Below, in pieces: positions 50,389 to 59,618 of a DNA stretch of 64,000 nucleotides. Origin of the DNA: Rothia sp. P100 (GTDB lineage Bacteria > Actinomycetota > Actinomycetes > Actinomycetales > Micrococcaceae); NCBI RefSeq assembly GCF_023712425.1, contig NZ_JAMAYG010000003.1, forward strand, positions 248,001 to 312,000. The letters run 5' to 3'. The notes beneath the pieces are model-generated. The model ran no database searches and was not told where the DNA came from. It saw only the letters and a list, made by a program, of their open reading frames with translations. Made by a program: the position numbers and the translations under genes. Within the stretch, counting starts at the first letter, position 1; every line of letters starts with the position of its first letter.

Positions 50389-53181
50389 ATGTCGTCACGC
50401 CGAGCTAAAAAACCGCAGCTCAACGACCGCTTTAGCGTTATGAAGTACCTCGTACTACTAGCGGTCATCATCATCCCTTCCCTCTACGCAGGGGGATTGA
50501 CCTGGGCTAACTATGATCCCACGGGCAGGATTGATACTGTGCCTGCTGCCATCGTCAACGAGGATCAGCCTGCGCAACCATCAGGGGGTGATCAGCTCAA
50601 TCTGGGGGCAGACATCACCGATGAGCTACTGAGCAACACCAGCACCAGCAATTTCAACTGGCGGGTGATGGAGGCGGACACAGCCAGCAAGGCACTTGAG
50701 GACGGTGAAATCATGGCAGTTTTGACTATCCCCTCAGATTTCTCTGCCAACGTAGTTTCCGTTTCAGACAACGATCCAGCGGCGGCCCGCAAGGCACAGT
50801 TAGATATCGCCACCAATGATGGGTCTAATCTTATCGCTGGCAATATCGCCAACGTTCTGGGCACCTCGGTGGCTGACCGCCTCAAAGAGCAGGTTACGGA
50901 TGAGTACCTGCAAAACATCTACGCCGGTTTCACGACCCTGCACGATTCTCTGGGTGAAGCTGCCGACGGCGCGAGTCAGCTGACCGACGGCGCTACCAGC
51001 GCCAAAGACGGCAGTGACGAGCTGGTTCTGGGCCTGAATGACCTCAAGAGCGGCGCCGATTCGCTGGCATCCGGCTCTAGCGACCTTGCCGCTGGCGCTG
51101 CCAGCGCTCGTGATGGTGCCGGTTCACTGGCGCAGGGTGCGGGTTCTTTGGCGACCGGCGCAAACGATGTGAATAACGGCGCCGGCGCCCTAGACGATGG
51201 CAGCAGCAAGGTAGCTGAAGGTGCCAGCAGTCTCAATGACGGTGCAGGTCAACTCTCAGAAGGCGCAACCAGCGCTAAGGAGGGCGCGGGTGCTCTCTCC
51301 ACCGGAGCTACCTCGGTGAATGAGGGCGCGAGCGCTCTGTCCACCGGAGCTACCTCGGTGAATGAGGGCGCGGGTTCTTTGGCGACCGGCTTAGATCAAC
51401 TTAATACCGAGGTTTCTGGGCTACCCGCCCAGGCCGATGCGCTGGCTGCTGGCACGCAATCGCTGGCTGATGGCGCCGCGGGCCTTGTCACCGGCGCACA
51501 GGATCTGGAAGAGGGTGCCGGGCAAGTTTCTGAGGGAGCTTCTGCCCTATCTGAAGGTTCTGTTGCAGCTCTTGAAGGTGCACAGCAGCTGGACGCTGGT
51601 GCTGTGGCTCTGCGTGATGGCACGGGAGTCTTGGCGGAAGGTGCAGACAAGGTTTCCACCGGTGCTCAGACTCTGATTGATAACTGGGCTCTACTAACTG
51701 ACGAACAGAAGCTGGCTGCCGTTCAGGAACTTAAAGTGGGAGCTGACGCGGTCAGCACCGGCGCCAGCACATCCAACGCGGGTGCAAGCACCCTAGCCGA
51801 GGGCACCACTGCCCTTGTGGGTGACCAAAACGGTGGTCTCACCAAACTTTCTGCTGGGGCAGGCACCCTAGCGACCGGGGCGTCGTCCCTAGCCACCGGA
51901 GCAACCACGCTCTCTGACGGGGCCGACACCCTATCAGCTGGCGCCACCGAACTGAAGGATAAGGCAGCCGCCCTCCCGGAGGGTATGAGCACCCTGGCAG
52001 ATGCTGTCTCCCAGGCTTCCGATGGGGCGGACGCTCTAGCGCAGGGAACCGAGAAGCTAGCGGGCGGTGCCACCGGCCTCTCTGAAGGTACGGACAAACT
52101 GGCAAGCGGCGCGTCCGATCTTGCCACCGGCACTGACACTCTGGCTGCTGGCGCATCTGACCTGGCGGCAGGCACGGGAACCCTGGCAGCGGGGGCATCT
52201 GATGTATCAGCAGGTGCTACCGCCCTGCACGATGGCACCGGCAAGCTGGCAAGCGGCGCAGGTGATCTCTCATCAGGTGCCGGCACCCTGGCAGATGGAA
52301 CCAGCGAACTGGCCTCCGGGGCGCAGACTCTTGCAGACGGTGCGGGGCAGCTCAATACCGGCGCAAGCAGTGCGGTGGACGGCGCGAGCTCACTTTCCGT
52401 TGGCTTGGGAGATTTGAAGGAGGGCAACCAGAAGCTCTCCACCTCCCTGGGTGAAGCAGTAGATGAGGTTCCCGCCTTTAGTACCGAGCAGGCGCAGCAG
52501 CTAAGTAACGTGACCTCCAACCCGGTCACACTAGAGAAGTCCCGCCTAAATGAGGTAGCTACCTACGGTCACGGTCTGGCCCCCTATTTCATGCCACTGG
52601 GTATGTGGGTGGGTGCGATTGCCTACTTCATGATGTACCCGGCGATCTCCCGCAAGTTCGCCCGCAGCGGTCACTCCGGCCTCGCCACCTTGCTGGGCGC
52701 GCTCATTCCGGTGGGCGTCATGGGTGCGATCCAAGGCCTCGTGGTTGCTCTGGTCCTGCACTTCCTGGTGGACATCAACATGGTCTCTTTCTGGGGCATT
52801 GCCGCTTTCTCTATGCTGACCTCCATCACCTTCATGACCATCAACCAGGCGCTCATCGCCCTGCTGGACGCCCCGGGCAGGTTCATCGCGCTCATTCTGA
52901 CGGTTCTGCAGGTGGGGGCATCGGGCGGCACCTACCCCATCGAAACGGCCCCAGCCTTCCTACGTGCTGTTCACCCCTGGCTACCACTCACCCACTCCCT
53001 GGAAGGCCTGCGTTCCCTCATTGCCGGTGGAACCCTGGGCATTGCTAGCGGGGTGCTCTGGCTACTGGGCTGGACGCTGATTGCCGTTGCGGGCACTGCC
53101 TTCAGCATCTGGGTGCGCCACCGCCGCGAAGAACGTGCTGAAGCAGCCCTAGCAGCGGCACGGCAGGCGCAGGCGGTCTAG
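50389..53181 (+). CDS. YhgE/Pip family membrane protein with long ASA-type repeats
   Basis: A 930-aa protein. An N-terminal span (YLVLLAVIIIPSLYAGGLTW) is followed by the conserved NYDPTGRIDTVPAAIVNEDQP segment of YhgE/Pip proteins. Residues ~185-690 are a very long extracytoplasmic stalk of near-heptad repeats of the type LxxGAxxLxxGA, predicted as coiled coil. Five or so C-terminal spans follow (MWVGAIAYFMMYPAIS onward), ABC-2-like, with GGTYPIETAPAFLRAVHPWL. In phage-sensitive Gram-positives the homologue Pip is a phage adsorption receptor; other members act in secretion. TetR-controlled. Confidence 0.92.
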   Translation: MSSRRAKKPQLNDRFSVMKYLVLLAVIIIPSLYAGGLTWANYDPTGRIDTVPAAIVNEDQPAQPSGGDQLNLGADITDELLSNTSTSNFNWRVMEADTASKALEDGEIMAVLTIPSDFSANVVSVSDNDPAAARKAQLDIATNDGSNLIAGNIANVLGTSVADRLKEQVTDEYLQNIYAGFTTLHDSLGEAADGASQLTDGATSAKDGSDELVLGLNDLKSGADSLASGSSDLAAGAASARDGAGSLAQGAGSLATGANDVNNGAGALDDGSSKVAEGASSLNDGAGQLSEGATSAKEGAGALSTGATSVNEGASALSTGATSVNEGAGSLATGLDQLNTEVSGLPAQADALAAGTQSLADGAAGLVTGAQDLEEGAGQVSEGASALSEGSVAALEGAQQLDAGAVALRDGTGVLAEGADKVSTGAQTLIDNWALLTDEQKLAAVQELKVGADAVSTGASTSNAGASTLAEGTTALVGDQNGGLTKLSAGAGTLATGASSLATGATTLSDGADTLSAGATELKDKAAALPEGMSTLADAVSQASDGADALAQGTEKLAGGATGLSEGTDKLASGASDLATGTDTLAAGASDLAAGTGTLAAGASDVSAGATALHDGTGKLASGAGDLSSGAGTLADGTSELASGAQTLADGAGQLNTGASSAVDGASSLSVGLGDLKEGNQKLSTSLGEAVDEVPAFSTEQAQQLSNVTSNPVTLEKSRLNEVATYGHGLAPYFMPLGMWVGAIAYFMMYPAISRKFARSGHSGLATLLGALIPVGVMGAIQGLVVALVLHFLVDINMVSFWGIAAFSMLTSITFMTINQALIALLDAPGRFIALILTVLQVGASGGTYPIETAPAFLRAVHPWLPLTHSLEGLRSLIAGGTLGIASGVLWLLGWTLIAVAGTAFSIWVRHRREERAEAALAAARQAQAV
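51292..51375 (+). repeat. 42-bp tandem duplication inside the YhgE stalk
   Basis: Two nearly identical 42-bp copies (starts 51292 and 51334) encode ALSTGATSVNEGA-type units. They are far more alike at DNA level than the other stalk repeats, indicating a recent expansion. Confidence 0.7.
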
Positions 53182-53314
53182 CAAGGCAGCTTTTGGGCGG
53201 ATGGAAGAGGGCTCATTCACCCAACCAAATCGTGGATGAGCCCAGAGCGCCGCCCAAATCTGCGGGGCACGGATAAACTTGGTGAAGACCACCAGCCCCC
53301 GCAGAAAGTTGACC

Positions 53315-53770
53315 ATGGGTTTCTTTGACTCCGCGCTCGCTCCCGCTGCTGCCCTTCAGCCCCTCACCGCTGAAAGGTTGCAGCAGGCACTGACCCGCCT
53401 TGAGGTGAATTGCGATGAGGAAGGCGGCAACCTTATTGCCCAATTTGAGCAGGGATACTTCTTCTTTCTGCTGATGGGCAAGGGACAGTTGCTCAATATT
53501 CGCGGCACCTGGCGCGGCTCTCTACCCGTCGATAAGCTACCAGCAGCTAGTGCTTTTGCTGAGAGTTGGAACCGTGAAATGGTGCTGCCTAAAACCTACC
53601 CAACTGTTTTTGAGCAAGATAGCCAGCAGCTGGTCATCATGATGGCAGAGACTAACCACCCCACCGGTGCAGGGCTGACCGATGAGCAGCTGGATGAGCT
53701 ACTGAGCACCGGTATTTCAGCCGGACTTAACGTTTTTGAGGCACTGAATCAGAACCTGAGTGAGGCATAA
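53315..53770 (+). CDS. YbjN domain-containing protein
   Basis: About 151 aa from ATG 53315 (MGFFDSALAP); a longer frame from 53279 is less likely. The fold (LTAERLQQALTRLEVNCDEE, QGYFFFLLMGKGQLLNIRGTW) is the YbjN/T3SS-chaperone-like domain common in actinobacteria. It is the first gene of a three-gene unit with an Hsp90-like ATPase (next gene adjacent at 53771) and a TPR protein, which suggests a chaperone or co-chaperone role. A secreted substrate has not been shown. Confidence 0.82.
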   Translation: MGFFDSALAPAAALQPLTAERLQQALTRLEVNCDEEGGNLIAQFEQGYFFFLLMGKGQLLNIRGTWRGSLPVDKLPAASAFAESWNREMVLPKTYPTVFEQDSQQLVIMMAETNHPTGAGLTDEQLDELLSTGISAGLNVFEALNQNLSEA

Positions 53771-55618
53771 ATGGCACAGCGTTTTAAGGTCGATTTAGGT
53801 GGCCTGGTTGAATTGCTCTCTAAGAACCTCTACTCGGGCCCGCAGGTTTACTTGCGCGAGGTTTTACAGAACGGGGTAGACGCTATCACCGCCCGCACCG
53901 CCCTTGACCCGGACGCTCCTGCCCGCGTCCGTTTGGAGCCTTGGGCTGACGGTGGCGGTATCACCATTACCGATACCGGTATTGGCTTGACCGCCGCCCA
54001 GGCGGAAGAATTTTTGGCGACCATTGGGCGCACCTCCAAGCGTGATGAGGTACTGGGGGAGGGCCGCGCCGAATACTTGGGACAGTTCGGTATTGGTTTG
54101 CTGGCCTGTTTCTTGATTGCTGACGCCGTTGAGGTGACCTCCCGCAGTGCCACACCAGGGGAAGCTCCGGTGCGCTGGGTAGGCCTGGCTGATGGCACTT
54201 TTGAAGTGCAGACTCTCGCCGATACTGAAGTTGAAATCGGCACCACGATCTCGCTCAAGGCACGGGCGGACGCAACCCATTGGGTTGCTGAGGAAACTGT
54301 GGTGACGTTGGCGAGTGACTACGGGGATATGCTGCCCCTGGAGGTTTCTGTGCGGGTAAACGCTGGCGGTCAGCGAGTCTGGCGCCGCATTTCGCGCACC
54401 AGGCTGCCCTGGGCAGTGGCTGTGGAGAAAAGCACTGAGGGCACAGAGCATGGCAGCACCGCGCCCAACGCCCATGAAACCGCTATGGCACTCACCAACT
54501 ACGCCGAGGCGTCCCTGGGCTTCACTCCCCTAGCCACCATTCCCCTGAATGTTCCGGCAACCGGCACCACCGGCGTCGCCTATGTTCTGCCGCAGGCGGT
54601 ATCCCCCGGCTCTGGGCGCCACCGTGTCTATGTGAAGCAGATGCTGGTCAGCGGCCGAGAGGACACCCTGCTACCTGACTGGGCATTTTTCGTGCGGGCG
54701 GTGCTGAATTCTGAGAGCCTGACCCCCACGGCATCCCGAGAGCAGCTCCGTGAGGACGAGGTGCTTTTGCTGACCCGGGAGGCTATCGGCGAGCAGCTTA
54801 AAAGCTGGATTACCGCTACGCTTACCGAGCCCTCCCCCGTGCAGGCCCGCCTACTGGAAACCCACCACCTGGCGCTGCGTGCTGTAGCGCTGGCTAGCGA
54901 CGATATGCTGGATGTGGTGGCCCAGGCTCTGCCTTTTGAAACTACCCAGGGCTTTACCACTCTGGCTGAGGTTGCTCGTGAGGGCGGGGCAGTCCGCTTC
55001 ACCCCCACCACCGAGGGCTACCGCCGTATCGCCCCAGTGGCGCGCGCCCAGGGTCTCTGGGTGGTCAATGGTGGCTACGTCTATGACGCCGATATTCTTG
55101 CCAAGCTGGCGCACCGCCCTGGCTGGGAGGTCACCGAAATGACTGCCGGTGAACTGACCCAGACCCTTGAAGGGGTGGGCATCGACCGTGAATTTGAGGT
55201 CATGGCCGCCCTAGAGCGCGCCAAGGCTCTATTGGCTGAACAGGACTGCGACGTGCAGCTACGCAGTTTTGCCCCGGCGGACGTACCCGCCGTGCTCCTG
55301 CGTGATGCTGAGGCTGAACGCCGCAGGGCTATCAGCCAGGAAAACGAAGCTGCCGGGGACGTCTGGGGCGGATTGCTGGGGTCCTTTACTGACCCATCAG
55401 ACAGTAAACCCAGCCGCACGCTGATGCTCAATGACACTAACGACAGCGTCCGCCGCTTGCTGGCCCAGCCGCACCATACATCCTTTGAAGCGGGCATGAA
55501 CACCCTTTATCTCTCGGCGCTAATGCTGGCCGGTGAGGGACTGGGATCGCGGGAAACCGGGTTGCTCAGTGACAGTCTGAGCCAGTTGCTGGCCGCTGCC
55601 CTGCGCACCGAAAACTAG
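53771..55618 (+). CDS. HSP90 family protein (HtpG-like)
   Basis: A 615-aa GHKL ATPase chaperone. N-terminal motifs are YLREVLQNGVDAITART (Asn/Asp of the ATP pocket), ITDTGIGLTAAQAEEFLATI (DxGxG) and GQFGIGLLACFLIADAVEV. The middle domain includes the YVKQMLVSGRED segment (Hsp90 class), and the C-terminal part is shorter and diverged from E. coli HtpG. Actinobacteria often carry this type of HSP90 family protein beside TPR and YbjN genes. ATG directly follows the YbjN stop; the TPR gene starts 9 bp after its stop. Confidence 0.92.
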   Translation: MAQRFKVDLGGLVELLSKNLYSGPQVYLREVLQNGVDAITARTALDPDAPARVRLEPWADGGGITITDTGIGLTAAQAEEFLATIGRTSKRDEVLGEGRAEYLGQFGIGLLACFLIADAVEVTSRSATPGEAPVRWVGLADGTFEVQTLADTEVEIGTTISLKARADATHWVAEETVVTLASDYGDMLPLEVSVRVNAGGQRVWRRISRTRLPWAVAVEKSTEGTEHGSTAPNAHETAMALTNYAEASLGFTPLATIPLNVPATGTTGVAYVLPQAVSPGSGRHRVYVKQMLVSGREDTLLPDWAFFVRAVLNSESLTPTASREQLREDEVLLLTREAIGEQLKSWITATLTEPSPVQARLLETHHLALRAVALASDDMLDVVAQALPFETTQGFTTLAEVAREGGAVRFTPTTEGYRRIAPVARAQGLWVVNGGYVYDADILAKLAHRPGWEVTEMTAGELTQTLEGVGIDREFEVMAALERAKALLAEQDCDVQLRSFAPADVPAVLLRDAEAERRRAISQENEAAGDVWGGLLGSFTDPSDSKPSRTLMLNDTNDSVRRLLAQPHHTSFEAGMNTLYLSALMLAGEGLGSRETGLLSDSLSQLLAAALRTEN

Positions 55619-55626
55619 GGGGCATC

Positions 55627-57534
55627 ATGTGGTCACTTGAAGAAGCAAACCTAAAAATCGCCCGTCTGCGGGAGATGCCCTACGGCACCGGCCGCACCGC
55701 AGCTGCTGAATTCATCGCCCGTACCATTGAAAACGAGGGGCCGGAGCAAAAGTTGCCCGAAGCCCTGCTTGAGCTGGTTGAAGCCTACGTTTTTGGGACC
55801 CCCAACCCCGCGTCCTTCGCCACCTTTTCTCAGCTGCTGCGCCTCTGGGACACCCACCCCGAATACTTCAGCGAGCATGATGGCCGCACCCTTTTTTGGC
55901 AGTTCAAGTGGGTGACCGGAGACCTTGCCGCCTGGCCGCAAATCTCCCAGCAACAGGCCCGTGGCCTACTGGATGAGATGCGCCAACGCTACACTCTGGC
56001 TGGGTTTAGCACCGCCGCGGTGGACCGCGCCGAGTACATGTGGGCAGGGCACCTGGGGCTGGACGAAGAGGCCGAACGCTGGCGGGCTATCTGGTTGGCA
56101 CACGGTGAGGACGAGATGGATTGCGGTTCCTGCAAAATCGGCGGCACCCTGCGTGAGTATGTGGTGGCCGGGGAATTTGAGCAGGCAGTTGCTCTGGGTG
56201 CGCCTACCGAAGATTTGTGCAACAGGGAACCCGCCAATTCCCACCGCCAGCTTGCCCTGGCTTATCTGCACCTGGGCGATGGTGAAGCGGCGGGGCGACA
56301 GCTGGCTCGTGCGCAGGCGACCAGCGGGGGGCACTACGACCCCGATGATCTGGGTATGGAGTTTGAGATTTTGGCACGCGGCGGTCAGCTTCATGCCGCA
56401 TTGGATTTACTGGCGGCTCACGGCCAGCGGGCACTGCAGTTAGAGGGAGATCCCGGCGATAACCGCGGCTTTTTGCGCTACCTGGTGGCAGGTTTGGCCT
56501 GGACAGTTGAAGAACAACGCCAGTTACCCACCCACCTGCACCAAGCTGACACCCTGGGCGAGCTGTATGACTGGGCGGTTCAACAGTCCGTTCCGTTGGC
56601 TCACGCTTTTGATGAGCGAGCAGGCAACCGCCGCTTTACCGAGTCCTTAGAGGCAGCCCAGCAGGAGCCCAGACTAGCTGACCTGGTAGTGGTGAGTGAA
56701 AAAAACACCGGGCTGAACTTATCCACCGGCACCCGGGCACACGGTGCGGCGCAACCCGTTGCTGACCAGAGGGGGGCGGCTTCTATAAAGCACGACGGGG
56801 ACACCGACCCCTACGTCACTGCCGATGGCTTTCTTGCCGCGGGTGATCTAGTGCAGGCTGCCCACTGGTACGAACGTGCCGGGGAAGCACGAGAAGAAGC
56901 CGGTCAGCTGATGGAAGCTGGTATCGCTTTTGCTGATGCCGCGCAGAGCCTGGCTCAGCTACTGGAACGCCCGCGAGCGTTCGAGCTCTTTGAGCGCGCT
57001 TGGGAGCTACTACTTGCCGGGGGCGCCCCAGCGCGCTTACTCCTGGCGGTACTGGCCGCCCGCGGGCAGATGGCTGAGCTACTGGGGCAGTATGAGGGGC
57101 TGGAAGCGGCAGTTCTGGCTGCACGCGCCCGGGCGGAAGCTGAGCACAATCAGCTAGAACAGGCGGACGCTGAACCCTGGCAAGTAGGAGCAGCAGCTGC
57201 GCTGGTCACCCATGCTGATGACCTTTTGGCTAGACTATATGCCGCAGAGGGAAAGTATTATGATGCCGCACAACTTGCTGGTGAGGTGGCTAAGACCTAT
57301 GAGCAAGCGGGGCAGAGTGCCCGCTGCGGCGCCGCGCTACTGCTGGCTGGTCAGTGCGCTAGGGACGCCGGGCAGAGCACCCAGGCTGCGAAGTTTTTGG
57401 AGGGCGCCGTGGCAGCTCTTGATGCGGCCCAGTGCAAGGAGTCTAAGGCTAAGGCTCTGAACCTGCTGATTGAGATGCTTAATAAGACCGGGCAAACCCA
57501 CCGCGTCCAAGACCTGCTGGACGGGTTACTCTAG
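55627..57534 (+). CDS. Tetratricopeptide-repeat protein, chaperone-operon partner
   Basis: A 635-aa soluble helical protein built of TPR-like pairs (for example AHWYERAGEAREEAGQLMEA, AFELFERAWELLLAGG and YDAAQLAGEVAKTYEQAGQS). It follows the Hsp90-like gene by 9 bp. TPR proteins commonly dock Hsp90 in eukaryotes; here a similar partner role is inferred from synteny. It ends RVQDLLDGLL. The 3' 29 bp recur 1.96 kb downstream with a different, longer C-terminal tail, so this 3' end may have been replaced by insertion of the following islet. Confidence 0.85.
   Translation: MWSLEEANLKIARLREMPYGTGRTAAAEFIARTIENEGPEQKLPEALLELVEAYVFGTPNPASFATFSQLLRLWDTHPEYFSEHDGRTLFWQFKWVTGDLAAWPQISQQQARGLLDEMRQRYTLAGFSTAAVDRAEYMWAGHLGLDEEAERWRAIWLAHGEDEMDCGSCKIGGTLREYVVAGEFEQAVALGAPTEDLCNREPANSHRQLALAYLHLGDGEAAGRQLARAQATSGGHYDPDDLGMEFEILARGGQLHAALDLLAAHGQRALQLEGDPGDNRGFLRYLVAGLAWTVEEQRQLPTHLHQADTLGELYDWAVQQSVPLAHAFDERAGNRRFTESLEAAQQEPRLADLVVVSEKNTGLNLSTGTRAHGAAQPVADQRGAASIKHDGDTDPYVTADGFLAAGDLVQAAHWYERAGEAREEAGQLMEAGIAFADAAQSLAQLLERPRAFELFERAWELLLAGGAPARLLLAVLAARGQMAELLGQYEGLEAAVLAARARAEAEHNQLEQADAEPWQVGAAAALVTHADDLLARLYAAEGKYYDAAQLAGEVAKTYEQAGQSARCGAALLLAGQCARDAGQSTQAAKFLEGAVAALDAAQCKESKAKALNLLIEMLNKTGQTHRVQDLLDGLL
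57499..57527 (+). repeat. Direct repeat, left copy (3' end of TPR gene)
   Basis: 29 bp starting CACCGCGTCCAAGACCT and ending in GTT, matched at 59457-59485 with two mismatches. It flanks the XRE-ImmA module as a possible insertion or attachment site. Confidence 0.7.
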
Positions 57535-57658
57535 GCTGATCCCTATTCGCAGAAATTAATTACACATCAATCACCAGTAAAAAAACTTCCGGTTTTTACC
57601 TTTTTAATGAGAATATGAAAGGACGCCCCCAACAGACATTCGCCCCAAGGAGTAGCTT

Positions 57659-58351
57659 GTGCACCACCAGCCAGAACCCCTCTTCACAGTAGAAAATTCA
57701 CCGAAGTCAACCTCTCTTCTGCGCGGAGATGCAGCGCTGAACCAACTCTCTGAGCTTGGTATAGAACTGGAAGTTCTCAAGCAAGCCCTAATGAGTGGCC
57801 ATAACGGGGCAGCGCAGGTCACCGCCGTCCACCCCAAAACCGCTGCAGGCACCTATCGTTGGTATGAAACCGTGGCCGCACTGAGAAACTCCCTTATCCA
57901 AGAAGGCTGGAAGCAAACTGATCACAGAAACGCTCCCCGAATCATGCACCCAGAACTTAATGTTTCCATCATGGTTGCCACTGGAAACGAAAAAACAGGG
58001 ACTAAAGATACGCCTTCTAACGCTACTGCAAAGGGGGTAATGACTCAGCGAGATGTTTGGAATAACAGCGACTCCGAACAGCAGGTCATCCAAGAAGTAG
58101 TAGAAACGATTGAGTCCCAAACACCTGCCACTTGGGTCCTACTTTACTTCTACAGCCAAAAATTCAACCATATTCGAGCTGAGCTATCACTCGCTAGCGC
58201 AATGGATGATCGTGGTTTCATTACAAAATGGGAGGAACGTCTTATCCTTCCGGTGATGGACCTGTCAGGCGAGGATGAACTTCTTGATATACAGTCTGAT
58301 GATGTCCCTGAGGATATTATTTTCGAGATAGGCAATGAACAAGCAAGCTAA
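57659..58351 (+). CDS. Hypothetical protein paired with XRE-ImmA protease
   Basis: 230 aa from GTG 57659 with AAGGAG ~8 nt upstream. Unrecognised. N-terminal ~100 residues contain helix LNQLSELGIELEVLKQALMS and a WYETVAALRNSLIQEGWKQT stretch; the C-terminal third is acidic (DLSGEDELLDIQSDDVPEDI). No signal or membrane span. Its last 17 nt overlap the following gene, so the two are co-translated. The pairing with an XRE-ImmA protease recalls toxin-antitoxin or prophage-repressor modules in which the protease removes a partner. Base composition is lower-GC than the chaperone operon. Confidence 0.7.
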   Translation: MHHQPEPLFTVENSPKSTSLLRGDAALNQLSELGIELEVLKQALMSGHNGAAQVTAVHPKTAAGTYRWYETVAALRNSLIQEGWKQTDHRNAPRIMHPELNVSIMVATGNEKTGTKDTPSNATAKGVMTQRDVWNNSDSEQQVIQEVVETIESQTPATWVLLYFYSQKFNHIRAELSLASAMDDRGFITKWEERLILPVMDLSGEDELLDIQSDDVPEDIIFEIGNEQAS

Positions 58352-59444
58352 CACGATTGACCCCACCAGAGTCCAAGTTGCTCGAGAAATTTCTGGTCTC
58401 ACTAAGGTGGAATTGGCCGCATTTTTAGGAGTCACCCCGCGCACCATCAACACATTCGAAAACGAAGGTGCCCCTGATAAGCACCGGGAAGCTCTAGCCA
58501 CAGCAACAGGACGCCCTACCGGGTTTTTTAGCGACGAGTCCTTTGAGCGTATCGATATTGAGAATGTCCTTTTCCGAGCAGCAAAGAAGGTCCCTCAAAA
58601 AGCTAAAAATGGAAGTACTTCTCTGGGCGCTGTGGGTTTACAGTTTTATGCTCAACTTGTAGCCCCTTATTCTTTGCCAGCAGTTGACGTACCTACTGTA
58701 GATAGCAGTAGACCTGAGGCTGCGGCTCAGCGTATCCGCACCGCGTGGTCGCTTCGTGAAGATCCATTACCTAATATGATTCAGCTTTTTGAGTCTCGGG
58801 GTATACGGGTGCTGTCATTGCCGAAGTCTATTCAGAAGCTGGATGCTTTTAGTTACTGGTACACCGACGGTAAGCCCTATATTTTTTTGAACACAAGCAA
58901 GACTGCGGAGCGAGTGCGTTTTGATCTGGCACATGAGCTGGGTCATCTTGTTATGCATGCACGGGGGGCCACTGAGGGTGCTGATTTAGAGAAGGAAGCA
59001 GACCGCTTTGCGGCGGAGTTTTTGATGCCTTCACGCGCAATTAACCGTGATATGCCTGCTTACGCTGATGTTTCCACAGTATTGAAGCTAAAAAAGAAAT
59101 ATCGTGTGTCTGCAATGGCGATGAATTATCGTGGCGGGGAGCTTGGGATTCTGAAAGAGTGGGGGCTACGTCAAAACTATGCAGAACTGGCTAAACGCGG
59201 TTTCCGCTTAGGGGAACCGGGAGGCTTGCCCCTGGATCGTTCGCGTGTGATTCCTTTTGTAGTTTCGCAGATGCGAGAAAAAGGTCAGAGCATGGCCCAA
59301 CTAGCTGCCGAAGTGGGGGTGACAATGCAGGACGTGAACGGTTTCTTATTCGGCGAAGTTCTGGCACCTGTCAGCGCCTCAAAGCAGGACGATGTGCAAG
59401 GTTCCTCTGACTATCAGATACCGGTTCTTTCAGTAGTCCGTTAG
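58335..59444 (+). CDS. XRE-family HTH / ImmA-IrrE metallopeptidase
   Basis: A 369-aa fusion. Residues ~10-60 form an XRE helix-turn-helix (LTKVELAAFLGVTPRTINTF). Residues ~195-260 are the ImmA/IrrE zinc protease with FDLAHELGHLVMHARG, followed by KEADRFAAEFLMP carrying the third ligand. ImmA enzymes cleave Cro/CI-type repressors to switch on mobile elements, and related proteins act in toxin-antitoxin and stress control (IrrE). It overlaps the preceding gene by 17 nt. The pair lies between two copies of a 29-bp repeat derived from the TPR gene. Confidence 0.9.
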   Translation: MNKQANTIDPTRVQVAREISGLTKVELAAFLGVTPRTINTFENEGAPDKHREALATATGRPTGFFSDESFERIDIENVLFRAAKKVPQKAKNGSTSLGAVGLQFYAQLVAPYSLPAVDVPTVDSSRPEAAAQRIRTAWSLREDPLPNMIQLFESRGIRVLSLPKSIQKLDAFSYWYTDGKPYIFLNTSKTAERVRFDLAHELGHLVMHARGATEGADLEKEADRFAAEFLMPSRAINRDMPAYADVSTVLKLKKKYRVSAMAMNYRGGELGILKEWGLRQNYAELAKRGFRLGEPGGLPLDRSRVIPFVVSQMREKGQSMAQLAAEVGVTMQDVNGFLFGEVLAPVSASKQDDVQGSSDYQIPVLSVVR

Positions 59445-59456
59445 ACCAACCAAGCG

Positions 59457-59485
59457 CACCGCGTCCAAGACCTACTGGACGAGTT
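59457..59485 (+). repeat. Direct repeat, right copy
   Basis: It matches 57499-57527 at 27 of 29 bases. Here it runs straight into a different protein tail (see the TPR-tail remnant at 59457-59585). Confidence 0.7.
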
Positions 59486-59585
59486 GTTGCGCCAAGACGG
59501 CAACAATGAGCCTTACATCCCCACAAATAATCTCAAGCCAGATGAGAAGAACCGTTACCACGATAAGAAGGGCACAATGAAATAG
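59457..59585 (+). pseudogene. Displaced C-terminal end of the TPR gene
   Basis: From CAC 59457 the frame reads HRVQDLLDELLRQDGNNEPY and then a polar Lys/Asp-rich tail to the TAG at 59583. The first residues match the end of the TPR protein, but here the tail is 33 residues longer. It has no own start and looks like the original 3' end, cut off when the ImmA islet integrated and supplied the new, shorter end. Confidence 0.6.
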
Positions 59586-59618
59586 AAACAAGGGTCCACT
59601 AACACCGTCTTTTGGATT

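Noticed and set aside
51723-52529. 268-aa minus-strand ORF opposite the YhgE stalk
   Set aside because: Pro/Ser/Ala repeats are the antisense image of the Gly-Ala repeats of YhgE.
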